Made by a program: the position numbers and the translations under genes. Shown here piece by piece: positions 45,326 to 55,230 of a DNA stretch of 64,000 bases. Origin of the DNA: Photorhabdus thracensis (lineage in GTDB: Bacteria > Pseudomonadota > Gammaproteobacteria > Enterobacterales > Enterobacteriaceae); contig NZ_CP011104.1 in NCBI RefSeq assembly GCF_001010285.1, positions 4,898,001 to 4,962,000 of the forward strand. Direction: 5' to 3'. Numbering within the stretch: position 1 is the stretch's first letter; every line of letters begins with the position of its first letter. The notes beneath the pieces were generated by a model that had not been told where the DNA came from, did not search any database, and saw only the letters and a program-made list of their open reading frames with translations.

Positions 45326-45602
45326 AACGGCAGCAGCTCAGGGTAGTTTGAAGGCTGCGTCTGGACACCGCCTCCGAGGGGCCGACCCTCATCTCTCGCA
45401 CAGCATTGCACCCTTTATTTGCCACAGGGTGCATTCGTGGCACACCTACGCCGGAATCCCAGAAAATTCTGTCACTCTGATTTTACCCTCCAGACCAGTG
45501 AAGTTATCATCACCATTCTTTTCAGAAGATCACTGAGTTGTCCGACAAACGAATGTTTTCCGACAACCTGCGCCAATGTTGTCATGTACAACTGTTTGCT
45601 CC
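45326..45602. other. intergenic region before the toxin-antitoxin pair
   Basis: About 280 bases without a supported gene between the intron fragment and the operator of the 45653 antitoxin. Its origin is not recognised. Confidence 0.45.
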
Positions 45603-45622
45603 ATTAGCACATATGTGCTAAT
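45603..45622. promoter_or_regulatory. 20-bp palindromic operator of the toxin-antitoxin pair
   Basis: ATTAGCACATATGTGCTAAT is a perfect palindrome 30 bases upstream of the antitoxin start, the expected place for autoregulation by the antitoxin or the complex. Confidence 0.82.
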
Positions 45623-45652
45623 GTGGGAATGTGTAATTTTGGAGATTATCCC

Positions 45653-45904
45653 ATGAGTCGCCTAACCATCGACATAACAGACCAGCAGCACCAAAGCCTG
45701 AAAGCGCTGGCTGCCTTGCAGGGCAAGACCATCAAGCAATATGCGCTGGAAAGGCTGTTTCCCGGCGATGTTGATGCCAATCAGGCATGGAAGGAGCTGA
45801 AAACCCTGCTCGGTACCCGCATCCACGAGGGACTTGCTGGCAATGTGTCTACCAAGAGCATCAGCGAAATTCTCGATGAAGAACTGACCGAGGGCCGGGC
45901 TTGA
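45653..45904 (+). CDS. ParD/RelB-like antitoxin
   Basis: 83 residues from the ATG at 45653, with GGAG 8 bases upstream; a GTG at 45623 is less likely because it abuts the operator. SRLTIDITDQQHQSLKALAA and QGKTIKQYALERLF is a ribbon-helix-helix DNA-binding region, and the C-terminal half would bind the toxin. It partners with the next gene, which starts inside its stop codon. Confidence 0.85.
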   Translation: MSRLTIDITDQQHQSLKALAALQGKTIKQYALERLFPGDVDANQAWKELKTLLGTRIHEGLAGNVSTKSISEILDEELTEGRA

Positions 45905-46212
45905 CTGGCTACGTTCTCACTGCGGCGGCAGAATCCGACCTGCGCGGCATCATCCGCTACACCCGCAAGCAATGGGGCGATGCTCAGGTGCGCCGCTACA
46001 TTGCTATGTTGGAACAAGGTATCGCCAGCCTCGCCGATGGCCGGGGTGTGTTCAAAGACATGAGTGCGCTTTTTCCGGGTCTACGGATGAGGCGGTACGA
46101 ACATCATTACGTCTTCTGTCTACCGCGTGAGGGAGCGCCTGCTCTGATAGTGGCTATTTTCCATGAACGCATGGACCTGATGACACGACTGGCTGACCGG
46201 CTCAAAGAGTGA
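45901..46212 (+). CDS. ParE/RelE-like toxin
   Basis: 103 residues from a TTG start that overlaps the antitoxin stop (TTGA). The antitoxin frame leads straight into it and no ATG lies near, so translation depends on the upstream gene, which keeps toxin below antitoxin. YVLTAAAESDLRGIIRYTRK, QWGDAQVRRYIAMLEQGIAS and YEHHYVFCLPREGAPALIVA fit the ParE fold. ParE toxins act on gyrase; whether this one does is unknown. Confidence 0.85.
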   Translation: MTGYVLTAAAESDLRGIIRYTRKQWGDAQVRRYIAMLEQGIASLADGRGVFKDMSALFPGLRMRRYEHHYVFCLPREGAPALIVAIFHERMDLMTRLADRLKE

Positions 46213-46437
46213 TGGCTTGGGCAGCCATGATCGAAATGGCGGCTGGTGACACGATTGTTGGGTCTACCCCTACTTGGGGTTCTACGCCAGAACCGCCGAA
46301 ATTTCCGGCCTGTAAAAGTACGCTCTCTATCCGGAGGAAACACGCATACTCCCGGATACCTGCGTTATTATGGGGTTATTCAGACATTGTAATATGGGAC
46401 TACGATAATGAGCCATTCTTGTAATGAAAAGAAAAAA

Positions 46438-46482
46438 ATCACCAGAAGAATTATACATTCCTGCATTATTCCATCTGGTGAT
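46438..46482 (-). terminator. terminator of the passenger operon
   Basis: ATCACCAGA pairs with TCTGGTGAT, with further partial pairing of the GAAT/ATTC parts. On the minus strand it is followed by TTTTTTTC. It ends the leftward transcript of the regulator and NTF2-like genes. Confidence 0.8.
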
Positions 46483-46493
46483 ATACGAGCATG

Positions 46494-46894
46494 TTATTTT
46501 TTTAGTTGTCTTATGATGTCAGCCGTATCATAATGTGCATGTTTTTCCATAAATAACCCATCCTTCAGTGTTATCATGAACATCAAAGAGAACCGGACTT
46601 TTTTACCACTTCCCGGGTGACCATGAAATTCTTTTTCGTGACCCCTTCAAATATAAGATAGCATGCAACCTTGTCTTCTTTCGCGAATGCCTCGTGTATC
46701 CGCATGGTAAAACCCGGAAATGCATCCATGTTCCCTTTTTCCTGAGTGATAAACTGTTCTCTGTTCAGGGAAGTATCTACCTGTGAAAAGAATTTAAAAT
46801 CAGGATGACAGAGAGCCAGAACTTCATCGTATTTATTATCTTCTATCAGTTGATAGAATTTTTGTACGGTTTTAATATTTTCTTCTGTTTTCAT
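46494..46894 (-). pseudogene. SnoaL/NTF2-like protein, frameshifted
   Basis: The first 98 residues (MKTEENIKTVQKFYQLIEDN, PDFKFFSQVDTSLNREQFIT, GFTMRIHEAFAKEDKVACYL) are a SnoaL-like fold. After REVVKK the frame ends at 46583, but the neighbouring frame continues with VRFSLMFMITLKDGLFMEKH and HYDTADIIRQLKK to a stop at 46494. One base added to the run of six A at about 46600 would restore a protein of about 133 residues. It could be a true mutation or a slippage-prone tract. It follows the AraC-type gene by 19 bp. Confidence 0.75.
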
Positions 46895-46913
46895 TCATCA
46901 CCTCATTTCTGGT

Positions 46914-47894
46914 TTATATTCCTGCCGGAATACCTCCCTCCGGCACAGGATCACTAAATGTTTTTCTCCATTCTGTGGGGCTTACCCCCATTCTCTGACG
47001 AAATACTTGCCTGAACGTAATAACGGACTGAAAACCAGACAGCTCAGCCACTTTTTCAACTGAAATTCCGGTGGCCTCAAGTAATTCCAGACTGCGGCGG
47101 AGACGTTCTGACGTTATCCACTCCACAATTGTCATACCCGTTGCGGTATGAAAGTGCCGTGTCAGCGTTCTCCGGCTCATTGATGTCATTCGCGCCAGCA
47201 TATCAATATCATGTGGTTTATCCAGATTTCCGGCGAGATAATCCAGTAGCATATTAATTCTGTTGTCAGGGGTATTACGGGGAATATCCGGATTCCTGTA
47301 CTGCGCCTGTCCCCCATCTCTGTATGGCGGGATAATCATCCTGCGGGCAATCTGATTGGTTATATGTGTTCCGAAGCGCTGGCGAATAATATACAAACAG
47401 CAATCCAGAGCTGCGGCAGTTCCGGCAGATGTGACAATTCCTCCATCCTCGGCATAGAGTACGTTTACATCCAGCCTGACAGACGGAAAAAGAGACTGAA
47501 AATCTTTTTCTGCTTCCCAGTGTGTCGCTGCGCGCCTGCCATTCAGCAGGCCTGCATACGCCAGAACAAAAGTGCCCAGGCATAAACCAACCAGCTGGCT
47601 GCCATTATTATGTGCACAGACGAGGGCATTCAGAAGCGCCTCCGGTGGGCGTTCATGAATATGCCCCCAGAAAGGGATAATGACAATATCAGCATGTGTT
47701 ATTGCATCAAGCCCGTATTCTGCCTGTACAGCCGTTCCTTCAGACGACCAGATTAATCCGGGGTGCTCTGCGCATAACCGACGGTCAAAGAGCTTTTTTC
47801 CTTTCAGTATTTCCCCGAACAAAATAAACGGGACAGAAAAATGAAAAGTACTGAATCCTTCCGTTACCAGTATTGCAACAGTAACAACCGACAT
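46914..47894 (-). CDS. GlxA-type AraC-family regulator
   Basis: 326 residues. Residues about 5-190 form a DJ-1/PfpI-like domain, with the Cys elbow in QLVGLCLGTFVLAYAGLLNG. The C-terminal 100 residues are the AraC double HTH (LARMTSMSRRTLTRHFHTAT, GMTIVEWITSERLRRSLELL, AELSGFQSVITFRQVFRQRM). It probably controls the adjacent hydrolase and NTF2-like genes in response to a small molecule. It lies 27 bp after the hydrolase gene on the same strand. Confidence 0.92.
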   Translation of the reverse strand: MSVVTVAILVTEGFSTFHFSVPFILFGEILKGKKLFDRRLCAEHPGLIWSSEGTAVQAEYGLDAITHADIVIIPFWGHIHERPPEALLNALVCAHNNGSQLVGLCLGTFVLAYAGLLNGRRAATHWEAEKDFQSLFPSVRLDVNVLYAEDGGIVTSAGTAAALDCCLYIIRQRFGTHITNQIARRMIIPPYRDGGQAQYRNPDIPRNTPDNRINMLLDYLAGNLDKPHDIDMLARMTSMSRRTLTRHFHTATGMTIVEWITSERLRRSLELLEATGISVEKVAELSGFQSVITFRQVFRQRMGVSPTEWRKTFSDPVPEGGIPAGI

Positions 47895-47921
47895 TTCTGA
47901 TATCCCGGAAAAGTAGTGGCG

Positions 47922-48698
47922 TCAGAAAGACACGGAATCTCCATCTGCCGGAGCGGAAACATAATCCTGAATCTGATTATCACGGGCATATGTCATTAAT
48001 TCATCCCGGGCCAGCAGACAATGATTAACAGCCTCCATATGCGTGGCTACAATTTGTGCTTCAGGTAATACCCGGTGTGCCTTAAGAATATCTTCCCTTC
48101 CAAAAATAATCTGTCCGAACCCGAGTACATGTGCCCAGCCTGTATTCATAATAATAACGCCGGGGCTGAATTTTCTCATATTGGCTGCAACGGCATCGAT
48201 CCAGATGGAATCTCCAACAAGATACAGTGTTTTTTCATCCGGATGACTGAATACCACACCAGAGGCTTCACCAAGAAGTTCTGCCATCTGTGGATTAGCG
48301 TATGCCTCATCCGTACCATGCTGGCAGACTGTTCTGATAAGGGATATATCGTCCAGCCTGCTGTTGTCAGATAAAACAATCAGGTTTGTAAACCCCTGAG
48401 CGCTCAGAATATTTGCATCACTTTCATTCTGAACATAAATCAGTTTATTTTTGGGGATCAGATTTACTGCTGCTTCATCCCAGTGATCAGGATGAGTGTG
48501 TGTAACGATGATGGCATCCACATCCAGCAGGATATCCAGGCTGAAAGGCAAATCAACCATAGGAATGCGGATTTCTGAACGGGCGGTACCTTCAAATCCA
48601 GGGTATGCCTCTTTTTTCGCCAGCATGGGATCGACAAGAAATTTCCTGCCCGCAAACGTAATAATCTGTGTGGCGTTACGTACCTGAGTGATTTTCAT
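47922..48698 (-). CDS. metallo-beta-lactamase-fold hydrolase (UlaG-like)
   Basis: 258 residues. The motif VTHTHPDHWDEAA supplies metal ligands, and LVGDSIWIDAV and ATHMEAVNH supply the later Asp and His. The N-terminus IKITQVRNAT-like (MKITQVRNATQIITFAGRKF, LVDPMLAKKEAYPG) is that of UlaG-type lactonases rather than antibiotic beta-lactamases. No signal peptide, so cytoplasmic. The substrate is not predictable. It is the first gene of the leftward passenger operon. Confidence 0.88.
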   Translation of the reverse strand: MKITQVRNATQIITFAGRKFLVDPMLAKKEAYPGFEGTARSEIRIPMVDLPFSLDILLDVDAIIVTHTHPDHWDEAAVNLIPKNKLIYVQNESDANILSAQGFTNLIVLSDNSRLDDISLIRTVCQHGTDEAYANPQMAELLGEASGVVFSHPDEKTLYLVGDSIWIDAVAANMRKFSPGVIIMNTGWAHVLGFGQIIFGREDILKAHRVLPEAQIVATHMEAVNHCLLARDELMTYARDNQIQDYVSAPADGDSVSF

Positions 48699-48814
48699 CC
48701 TGATGCCTCCTGAAATTTAAAAACGGGCGGTTGAATATCTGAGTGGCCCGATGAGGTAATGATAATGCAATCAGGCATTTTCTGGTGATGGTAACGGGTC
48801 ATATTTCGATGTAT

Positions 48815-49408
48815 TCAGGTCATTTCCTGAATCAATCCCCCCCGACGGGCAAGTGTCCGGTAAACCGTTGGTCGTGAGACTGAAAATAATTCTGCCAGAT
48901 CGCTGATCGAATACTGCCCTGTGTCATGCATCCGGCACAGCTCTTTTTGTTGTTTATCAGACAACTTTGGCTGCTTCCCCCGCAGTTTTCCCTCTGCCCG
49001 GGCGATGGCCATTCCTTCACGTGCTCGCAACCGTATCAGGTCACCTTCAAACTCAGCAAAGGTGGCCAGTACGTTAAAGAACATTTTCCCCATCGGGTCG
49101 GCAGGATCGTAGAGAGAGGTTCCCAGCGCCAGCTTCACACCTCTGGCCAGCAGGGCATCGGCAATCTCGCACGCGTCAGGGACCGAACGTGCCAGTCGGT
49201 CAAGTTTTGGAACAACCAGCGTGTCACCGCTGCGCACAGCGGCCAGTGCCTGATCCAGACCGGGTCTCTGCCGGTTTGACCCTGTCAGGCCTTTATCAAT
49301 GTAAATCCGCTCCGGGGAGACGCCGAGTTTCACCAGCGCTTCCTGCTGAGCGGTCAGATCCTGCCTGTCGGTGGAGCAACGGGCATAACCAATCCGTATT
49401 TCAGTCAT
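48815..49408 (-). CDS. tnpR: TnpR, serine resolvase of the Tn3-family element
   Basis: 197 residues from the internal ATG at 49408 (MTEIRIGYARCSTDRQDLTA); longer starts would run into the res region. Ser12 is the catalytic nucleophile. It continues with SGDTLVVPKLDRLARSVPDA and a C-terminal HTH (YSISDLAELFSVSRPTVYRT). It is transcribed divergently from tnpA, as in Tn3, and appears intact. Confidence 0.94.
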   Translation of the reverse strand: MTEIRIGYARCSTDRQDLTAQQEALVKLGVSPERIYIDKGLTGSNRQRPGLDQALAAVRSGDTLVVPKLDRLARSVPDACEIADALLARGVKLALGTSLYDPADPMGKMFFNVLATFAEFEGDLIRLRAREGMAIARAEGKLRGKQPKLSDKQQKELCRMHDTGQYSISDLAELFSVSRPTVYRTLARRGGLIQEMT

Positions 49409-49555
49409 AAAGTGTACGTTTAAGGGGCCATGAAAGAGATTGATACCGTACCAGTTATATGAGACAACGTCAGCAGTGATTTTCTCTGAAGCGCAAAAAT
49501 GCATTTTTACTGTCCGCAGAGCGATCCTCTTACGGACATTGTTTTCGGAGTCAGG
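49409..49555. promoter_or_regulatory. res-like region between tnpR and tnpA
   Basis: 147 bases between the divergent genes. TGTCCG-N16-CGGACA at 49511-49538 is a 28-bp inverted site of the size of a resolvase subsite, and AAAAATGCATTTTT lies just before it. The other two expected subsites cannot be placed with confidence. Confidence 0.65.
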
Positions 49556-52500
49556 ATGACAACTCGTGGTAAAGCAACTGGCAAAAGTGAACGACTGGCG
49601 GTTTTAAACAGTGCCGAGCAGGAAGCGCTGTATGGCCTCCCTGATTTCGATGATGCACAGCGGCTGGAATTCCTGGCTCTGGATGAACCCGAACTGGCGC
49701 TGGCCTGTAGTCGTCAGGGACTTCACGCTCAGATTTATTGCATCCTCCAGATCGCTTACTTTAAAGCCAAACACCTGTTTTTCCGCTTCGGGTGGAGTGA
49801 TGTTAAGGATGACTGAGACTTTATCCTGAGCCGTTATTTTCATGGTGAGTCACTTCCGGACCAGTCCCCCACTAAGCATGAACGCTATACTCAGCGGGAA
49901 AAAATCTGCGCCCTGTATGGTTACCGGCCGTGGTCATCTTCGCTGTCTTCACAACTTGAGCAGCAGGCCGCCCACATTGTTCACCGCGATGTGACTCCCG
50001 GTTTTGTCGCCACTGAGCTGATTATCTGGCTCAACACACATAAAATTATCCGCCCCGGTTACACCACGCTTCAGGAGCTGGTAAGGAAGGCTCTTTCTGA
50101 TGAAAGGCAACGACTGGGTCGTATTCTGACAGAACAGCTTGACGACGCTACTATTGCCGGGCTGGACAAACTGATTGAACGCGATGATACCCTTTCCCGG
50201 CTGGCAGTCCTCAGACAGGATGCACGTGACTTTGGCTGGCGCCAGATGGTCCACGAACGTGAAAAGCGGGCCATACTGGAGCCATTGCACCGAAAAGCCT
50301 GCGACATTTTACCGGCTCTGAATATTTCTCAGCAAAATTTGCTGTACTACGCCAGCCTGGCAAATTTCTATACCGTTTACGATCTCCGCAATCTGAAGCC
50401 TGACGCAATCTGAAGCCTGAGCAGACCCGTCTTTACCTGTTGTGTTATGCCTGGATCCGTTATCGCCAGTTCAGTGACAACCTTGTGGATGCGATGTTTT
50501 TCCATATGAAACAGCTTGAGGATGAGAGCCGCAGCGTGGCTAAACAGTTTATGGCTGACGTGCAGGAAAAACACCGGCGTGAAACCTCTAAAATCGGGTG
50601 TCTGCTGTCGCTTTATGTTGACGACAGCGTTCCGGACCCCACCACCTTTGGCGAAGTCCGTCGGCGTGCCTGGAAAATCATGCCACGGGAGGTGCTGAAA
50701 ACACCGCACAACGCATGAGCGTGAAACCCGTCAGTAAACTGGCTCTACAGTGGCAGGTCGTGGACAATATGACGGCATTAATCCGGCGTCACCTGCGACC
50801 ATTATATCTGTCACTCGATCTCACCAGTGTGATTCAGGACAGTCCGTGGGCTGAGGCGCTGAGCTGGCTCAGAATGGTGTTCAGTAAAAAGCAGACGCTT
50901 TCGCAGCGACCGCTTGAGGAATGTCCTCAGGAAACGTTACCGGAACGGCTGCGCCCGTACCTGCTGGAATCCGGTGAGGATGGCGAACCCGCAGGCCTGA
51001 ATGCCGGGCGCTATGAGTTCTGGCTCTACCAGCAGATTAAGAAAACGCTTTCAGTCTGGAGAGTTCTATCTCAATGACAGTCTCCGGCACAGGCATCTTT
51101 CTGATGAACTGGTCCCTGAAGGGGAGCAGGCTGCTGTGCTGGCTGAGATGAACATCCCCTTTCTGCAGAAGCCGATTAAAATGCAGCGTTCAACCGGGAG
51201 CTGAAGCAGGGGAAGCTGAAACATCTGGAATATGATAAAGAAACACAGAAACTGACCTGGCATAAATCCGTGGTCAGTCATCATAAGGCACAGGAAAAGC
51301 GTTTTTATGAACAGTTGCCATTCTGCGATGTAACCGATGTCTTCCGCTTTGTTAATGAGCAGTGCCGGTTCCTCCCCGCCATGAAGCCGCTGCAACCCCG
51401 TTATGCAAAAAAACACGCTGATGCAGACAGCCTGATGGCGGTCATTGTTGCTCAGGCGATGAATCATGGTAATCATGTGATGGCGCGAACCAGCGACATT
51501 CCATTCCATGTGCTGGAAACCACGTACGAGCAGTACCTTCGTCTGGCGTCACTACTCACTGCCAATGACCGCATCACCGATGCCATAGAAGCGCTGCCGG
51601 TTTTCCCCCCTCTATTCGCTTGATCCTGAAACGCTTTATGGTGCCGTTGACGGGCAAAAATTTGGTGTTGAGCGACCAACAGTAAAGGCCCGACATTCAC
51701 GTAAATACTTCGGACGCGGCAAAGGTATAGTGGCCTATACGCTGCTGTGTAATCACATCCCGATCTATGGATATCTGATTGGTACAAACGAGTATGAAGG
51801 CCACCATGTCTTTGATATCTGGTACCGCAACACCTCTGAGGTGAAACCCACTGCCATTACCGGAGACATGCACAGTATCAATAAAGCCAACTTTGCGATC
51901 CTTCACTGGTTTGGCCTTCGCTTTGAACCTCGTTTTACTGACCTTAATAAACAACTACAGGAGCTGTACTGCGTCAGAGACCCATCAGCATATAAAAAAT
52001 GCCTGATTCAGCCCGCCGGGCAAATTGACCTGGACCTTATCATCCGCGAGAAAAGCAATCTCGATCGCATTGTCGCCACTCTGGGGCTGAAAGAAATGAC
52101 GCAGGGAACGCTGATCCGCAAATTGTGTACGTACCAGCAACCAACCCGACAAGACAGGCAGTATTTGAATATGACCGGCTGGTCCGCAGCATTTACACGC
52201 TGAAGTATCTGCGGGATCCGCAGCTGGAACGCAATGTCCGTCGCTCCCAGAACCGGATTGAATCTTATCACCAGCTTCGCGCCGCAGTCGCCAAAGTAGG
52301 TGGAAAAAAGGAGCTAACCGGGAAAAATGACATTGAAACGGAAATCAGTAATCAGTGCGGGCGATTGATCTCCAACGCGATTGTTTATTACAACTCCGCG
52401 ATCCTGTCGCGACTGCTGGAGCGACTGGAAGCGGAGGGTAACACCAAAGGCATTGAGGCTCTGACTCGGATATCACCGATAGCCTGGCAGCACATTTTGT

Positions 52501-52580
52501 TGAACGGTCATTATACCTTCCAGAGTAGCAATGAAATTATTGACATGGACACACTGGTTGCCGGGCTGAAACTGGGGTAA
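49556..52580 (+). pseudogene. tnpA: Tn3-family transposase TnpA, multiply broken
   Basis: About 1000 codons in pieces: an in-frame TGA at 49814; a 17-bp tandem duplication (CGCAATCTGAAGCCTGA twice, at about 50388-50421) that shifts the frame; shifts near 50700, 51040, 51185 and 51610; and one near 52130. Catalytic blocks are still readable: YGAVDGQKFGVERPTVKARH, GTNEYEGHHVFDIWYRNTSE, PTAITGDMHSINKANFAILH. The C-terminus QCGRLISNAIVYYNSAILSR is complete. It is a young pseudogene, since the protein sequence is otherwise well kept. Confidence 0.92.
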
Positions 52581-52607
52581 CGTAAATTTCGGCGGTTCCG
52601 GCGTAGC

Positions 52608-53984
52608 AATGGCATTCGGTTAACCTCTTGCTGGGGCATCAAAAGAGTTCCATCGGGTTCTGGGACGCATAGATTTTCGTGGATAGTGCCTCCCACACCC
52701 GTTGAGTCATTCCGGCAAGTCCCTCTGAAAGAGCACAATAAAATGATTTTAAATGTTTTTTTATCCCCTGCATCAGCAAAGACAAGTGTTTTACAACGAG
52801 AAACAAACAGTTTTTGAAATTCAATTTCTGTTTATTTTCTCTACTATCAATGCAGTCGCTATCGTTACCTCTGTGATTAATATCATTTTCCGATATCCTT
52901 GCCAGGTTTAGTAATAATATATGCGCTTGGATTTCTTGTCTGACACCTTTCTCACTCTGTGAATGGAAATCCTCAATGCAAAGGATTGACTTTGACAATT
53001 TATATAACTCTTCTATATTCCATCGATGATGATATAAATCATGAAAGGCTTCAGCTTCATAATATCCTTGTTCAACAAGAGTAGTGGCAAGAATATATTC
53101 ACCATTTCGGTCAGTATGCTTTATTAGTCTTAATGTTAAGCATGGGAATTCTGAAAGAAGTTTTCTCTTTCTAAGATCTGACTTTACTGCTTCCGATGGC
53201 GTATAACTAACAATAAGATCATCTGAATTACTGTCAGAAAAATCTCTAATAGCCTTATTCCTGTTTCCCTCCTGTACTCTGAATACGGCATTCAGATTGT
53301 TTTGCATTACTTGATATAGCAAGTAATAGCTAAAGTATCCCCGATCGAAGATCACGATAGCATTGCTATCTAAACACTGGAGATGCTTTTCGACACAAGC
53401 CCTCTCATTATTATGGTTAACAAAATCAACGTCATATATGATCGAATTCAATACATCATAGAGACAACTCATCATTGCATAGGGATAATGTCGTGATGTG
53501 TTTTTGGGTGTTTTATATCCATTTTCCAGCAACCCTCTGGGAATGTTTAATTTTGAGCCATCTATAGCAAACAGTCGATGTCCTTTCCATGTTTCGGGAT
53601 GGGTATTATCTTCCCATACAGAAACGATATTTTTGTTTATGGTTTTTATTGCATCATCAGGTAATTTCATTCTGGCTTCGCACATTGATGAAGCCGAGAC
53701 GGGCTTATGCTGAGGTAACGGTATTTTTTCACGAATGCACTCAGCCCATATTTCATTAATAATATAATAGTATCCGTGGTTATTTTTCCCTGATATGATT
53801 TTTATGAGAAATAGAACAATCAATTTTGTGTCTATTGACCTTTTTCTTTTTCGCCAGGATTTGTCAATTTTTGAGCATGAATCAAAAAAAGTTTTGTTCA
53901 GAAAATGATATATATCCATCAGCATACTCTCCGAGGAAACTTAGATTTTTATAGCATAGTTGTTATCTTAACCGAATGCCATTG
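52608..53984 (-). mobile_element. IS4-family insertion sequence
   Basis: Inverted ends CAATGGCATTCGGTTAA (left, 52608-52624; right on the minus strand from 53984) flank one transposase gene. It sits exactly between the truncated right end of the Tn3-like transposon and the truncated IS66-like tnpC, which suggests it mediated a deletion joining the two. No target duplication is seen. Confidence 0.85.
52639..53925 (-). CDS. IS4-family transposase
   Basis: 428 residues. N-terminal FLIKIISGKNNHGYYYIINE, then RLFAIDGSKLNIPRGLLENG (first Asp), NAIVIFDRGYFSYYLLYQVM (second Asp) and YHHRWNIEELYKLSKSILCI (Glu of the YREK box). AT-rich. No frame damage, so likely active. Confidence 0.9.
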   Translation of the reverse strand: MLMDIYHFLNKTFFDSCSKIDKSWRKRKRSIDTKLIVLFLIKIISGKNNHGYYYIINEIWAECIREKIPLPQHKPVSASSMCEARMKLPDDAIKTINKNIVSVWEDNTHPETWKGHRLFAIDGSKLNIPRGLLENGYKTPKNTSRHYPYAMMSCLYDVLNSIIYDVDFVNHNNERACVEKHLQCLDSNAIVIFDRGYFSYYLLYQVMQNNLNAVFRVQEGNRNKAIRDFSDSNSDDLIVSYTPSEAVKSDLRKRKLLSEFPCLTLRLIKHTDRNGEYILATTLVEQGYYEAEAFHDLYHHRWNIEELYKLSKSILCIEDFHSQSEKGVRQEIQAHILLLNLARISENDINHRGNDSDCIDSRENKQKLNFKNCLFLVVKHLSLLMQGIKKHLKSFYCALSEGLAGMTQRVWEALSTKIYASQNPMELF

Positions 53985-54848
53985 GCCCGCATAAACCCCT
54001 AAAAAGTCAGCAACACAGCGCCCGCTACGGCTCGGCTGGTAGTCGAAAATCACCGCCGGATGAGCCACAAATTCGCCGCTGCGATAGATCCACATGTAGG
54101 ATTTGCTCTGCGCCGGGCGATCCGCTTCGTGGAGTACCTGTACCGGCGTTTCATCCGCACAAATCAGGGGTTCATTGAGCAAGTGTGTCCGCATTTGTTC
54201 GACCAGTACATGTACTTTACGGCCGAGCTGCACACACCCGTTCGCCAGCGTACTGCGGCTTATCTCGATACCGGAACACGCTAAAATATCTGCCTGACGG
54301 TACAGCGGCAGTGCATCGACATATTTGGCGGTCACTATCGCAGCCTGGGTGGCCGGGCTGGCAATCGTCCGGGGCAACAGACTGGGCGGCGCGGGTGCCG
54401 TGATAATTTTGCTGTGCGTCTGCGTCTTTTCACACTGCCGGCAGGCATATTTCGTGCGCTCGTGACGAATAACGCTGACTTTCTGCGGCACGATTTTCAG
54501 GGTTTCAGAGGTTTCGACTCCGCAGGCATGCAACGGTTCACCGCAACAGTCACAGTGCGGCGCATTCAGGGTATAGCGCTGAGCTTCCCGCTCCAGCCCG
54601 GCGGGCAAAGGCTGGCGGCCTTTTTTGTGATGCGCGGGTGCGGGTTTAGGCAGGCTATCCTGCTGTTCAGCCTCATTAAAAGTGCCTTTGTCGGCTTTCT
54701 CGCTCTGTTTGCCGAAACGTTTCGATTTGCTGAGGCTGAGCTGTTCAAGCAACAGTGCGATCTGCCGATCTTTGCCCTGAATATCGGCCTGAAGTTGGTA
54801 AACGAGCGCTTTCAGTTGGTCAATATCATCGGGCAGGTCAGTCATCAC
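53985..54848 (-). pseudogene. tnpC: IS66 TnpC transposase, C-terminally truncated
   Basis: About 288 native residues: the coiled-coil start DDIDQLKALVYQLQADIQGK, the zinc-finger region CDCCGEPLHACGVETSETLK, and LPLYRQADILACSGIEISRS, ADETPVQVLHEADRPAQSKS (first Asp). The remaining 200 or more residues, with the other catalytic acids, are lost at the IS boundary, and the last dozen codons belong to the IS. Confidence 0.88.
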
Positions 54849-54927
54849 TCAGGCTCTCAGGGGAAAAGCCTGAGTGTGACAGCGCAACGGGATCGTGCAA
54901 GTCCAAAAACAGGATCAGTGTCACCGA

Positions 54928-55230
54928 TCACATTTTTAATCCCCGTAAGGGCTGATGTGCGCGGGGATGTGCTAACGCCAGCCCCGATAACAGCCAGTTC
55001 AGTTGCTGGCGTGTAATGTGTACCGTGCCGTCTGACACCGGAGCGGGCCACTGAAAGCGGCCTTTTTCCAGCCGGCGGGAGTAGAGCCAGAAGCCATTGG
55101 TGTCCCATAACAGGATCTTAAGTTTGTCGCGATGACGGTTACAAAAAATAAACCCGACGTCACTGAGCGGATCCAGACCCAGCGCGTCAACCACACTCGC
55201 CAGCCCGTCGATGGATTTGCGCAGTGGATA
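54928..55230 (-). pseudogene. tnpB: IS66 TnpB, 5'-truncated
   Basis: LRKSIDGLASVVDALGLDPL, FCNRHRDKLKILLWDTNGFW and a RRLEKGRFQWP C-terminal part are standard IS66 Orf2. The first 15 or so residues and the start are missing; instead the frame runs into the 3' end of tnpA, so a small deletion has fused the two. Confidence 0.82.

Larger units (their letters stand above)
46276..52605. mobile_element. Tn3-family transposon with passenger genes (decaying)
   Basis: The left end GGGGTTCTACGCC, continuing AGAACCGCCGAAATTT (46276-46304), has its inverted partner at 52584-52605 (22 bases, one difference). The outermost bases of the right end are cut off by the IS4-like element. Inside are a frameshifted NTF2-like gene, an AraC-type regulator, a metallo-hydrolase, a serine resolvase with a res-like region, and a transposase broken by several mutations. 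It is about 6.3 kb and no longer able to transpose by itself. Confidence 0.8.
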
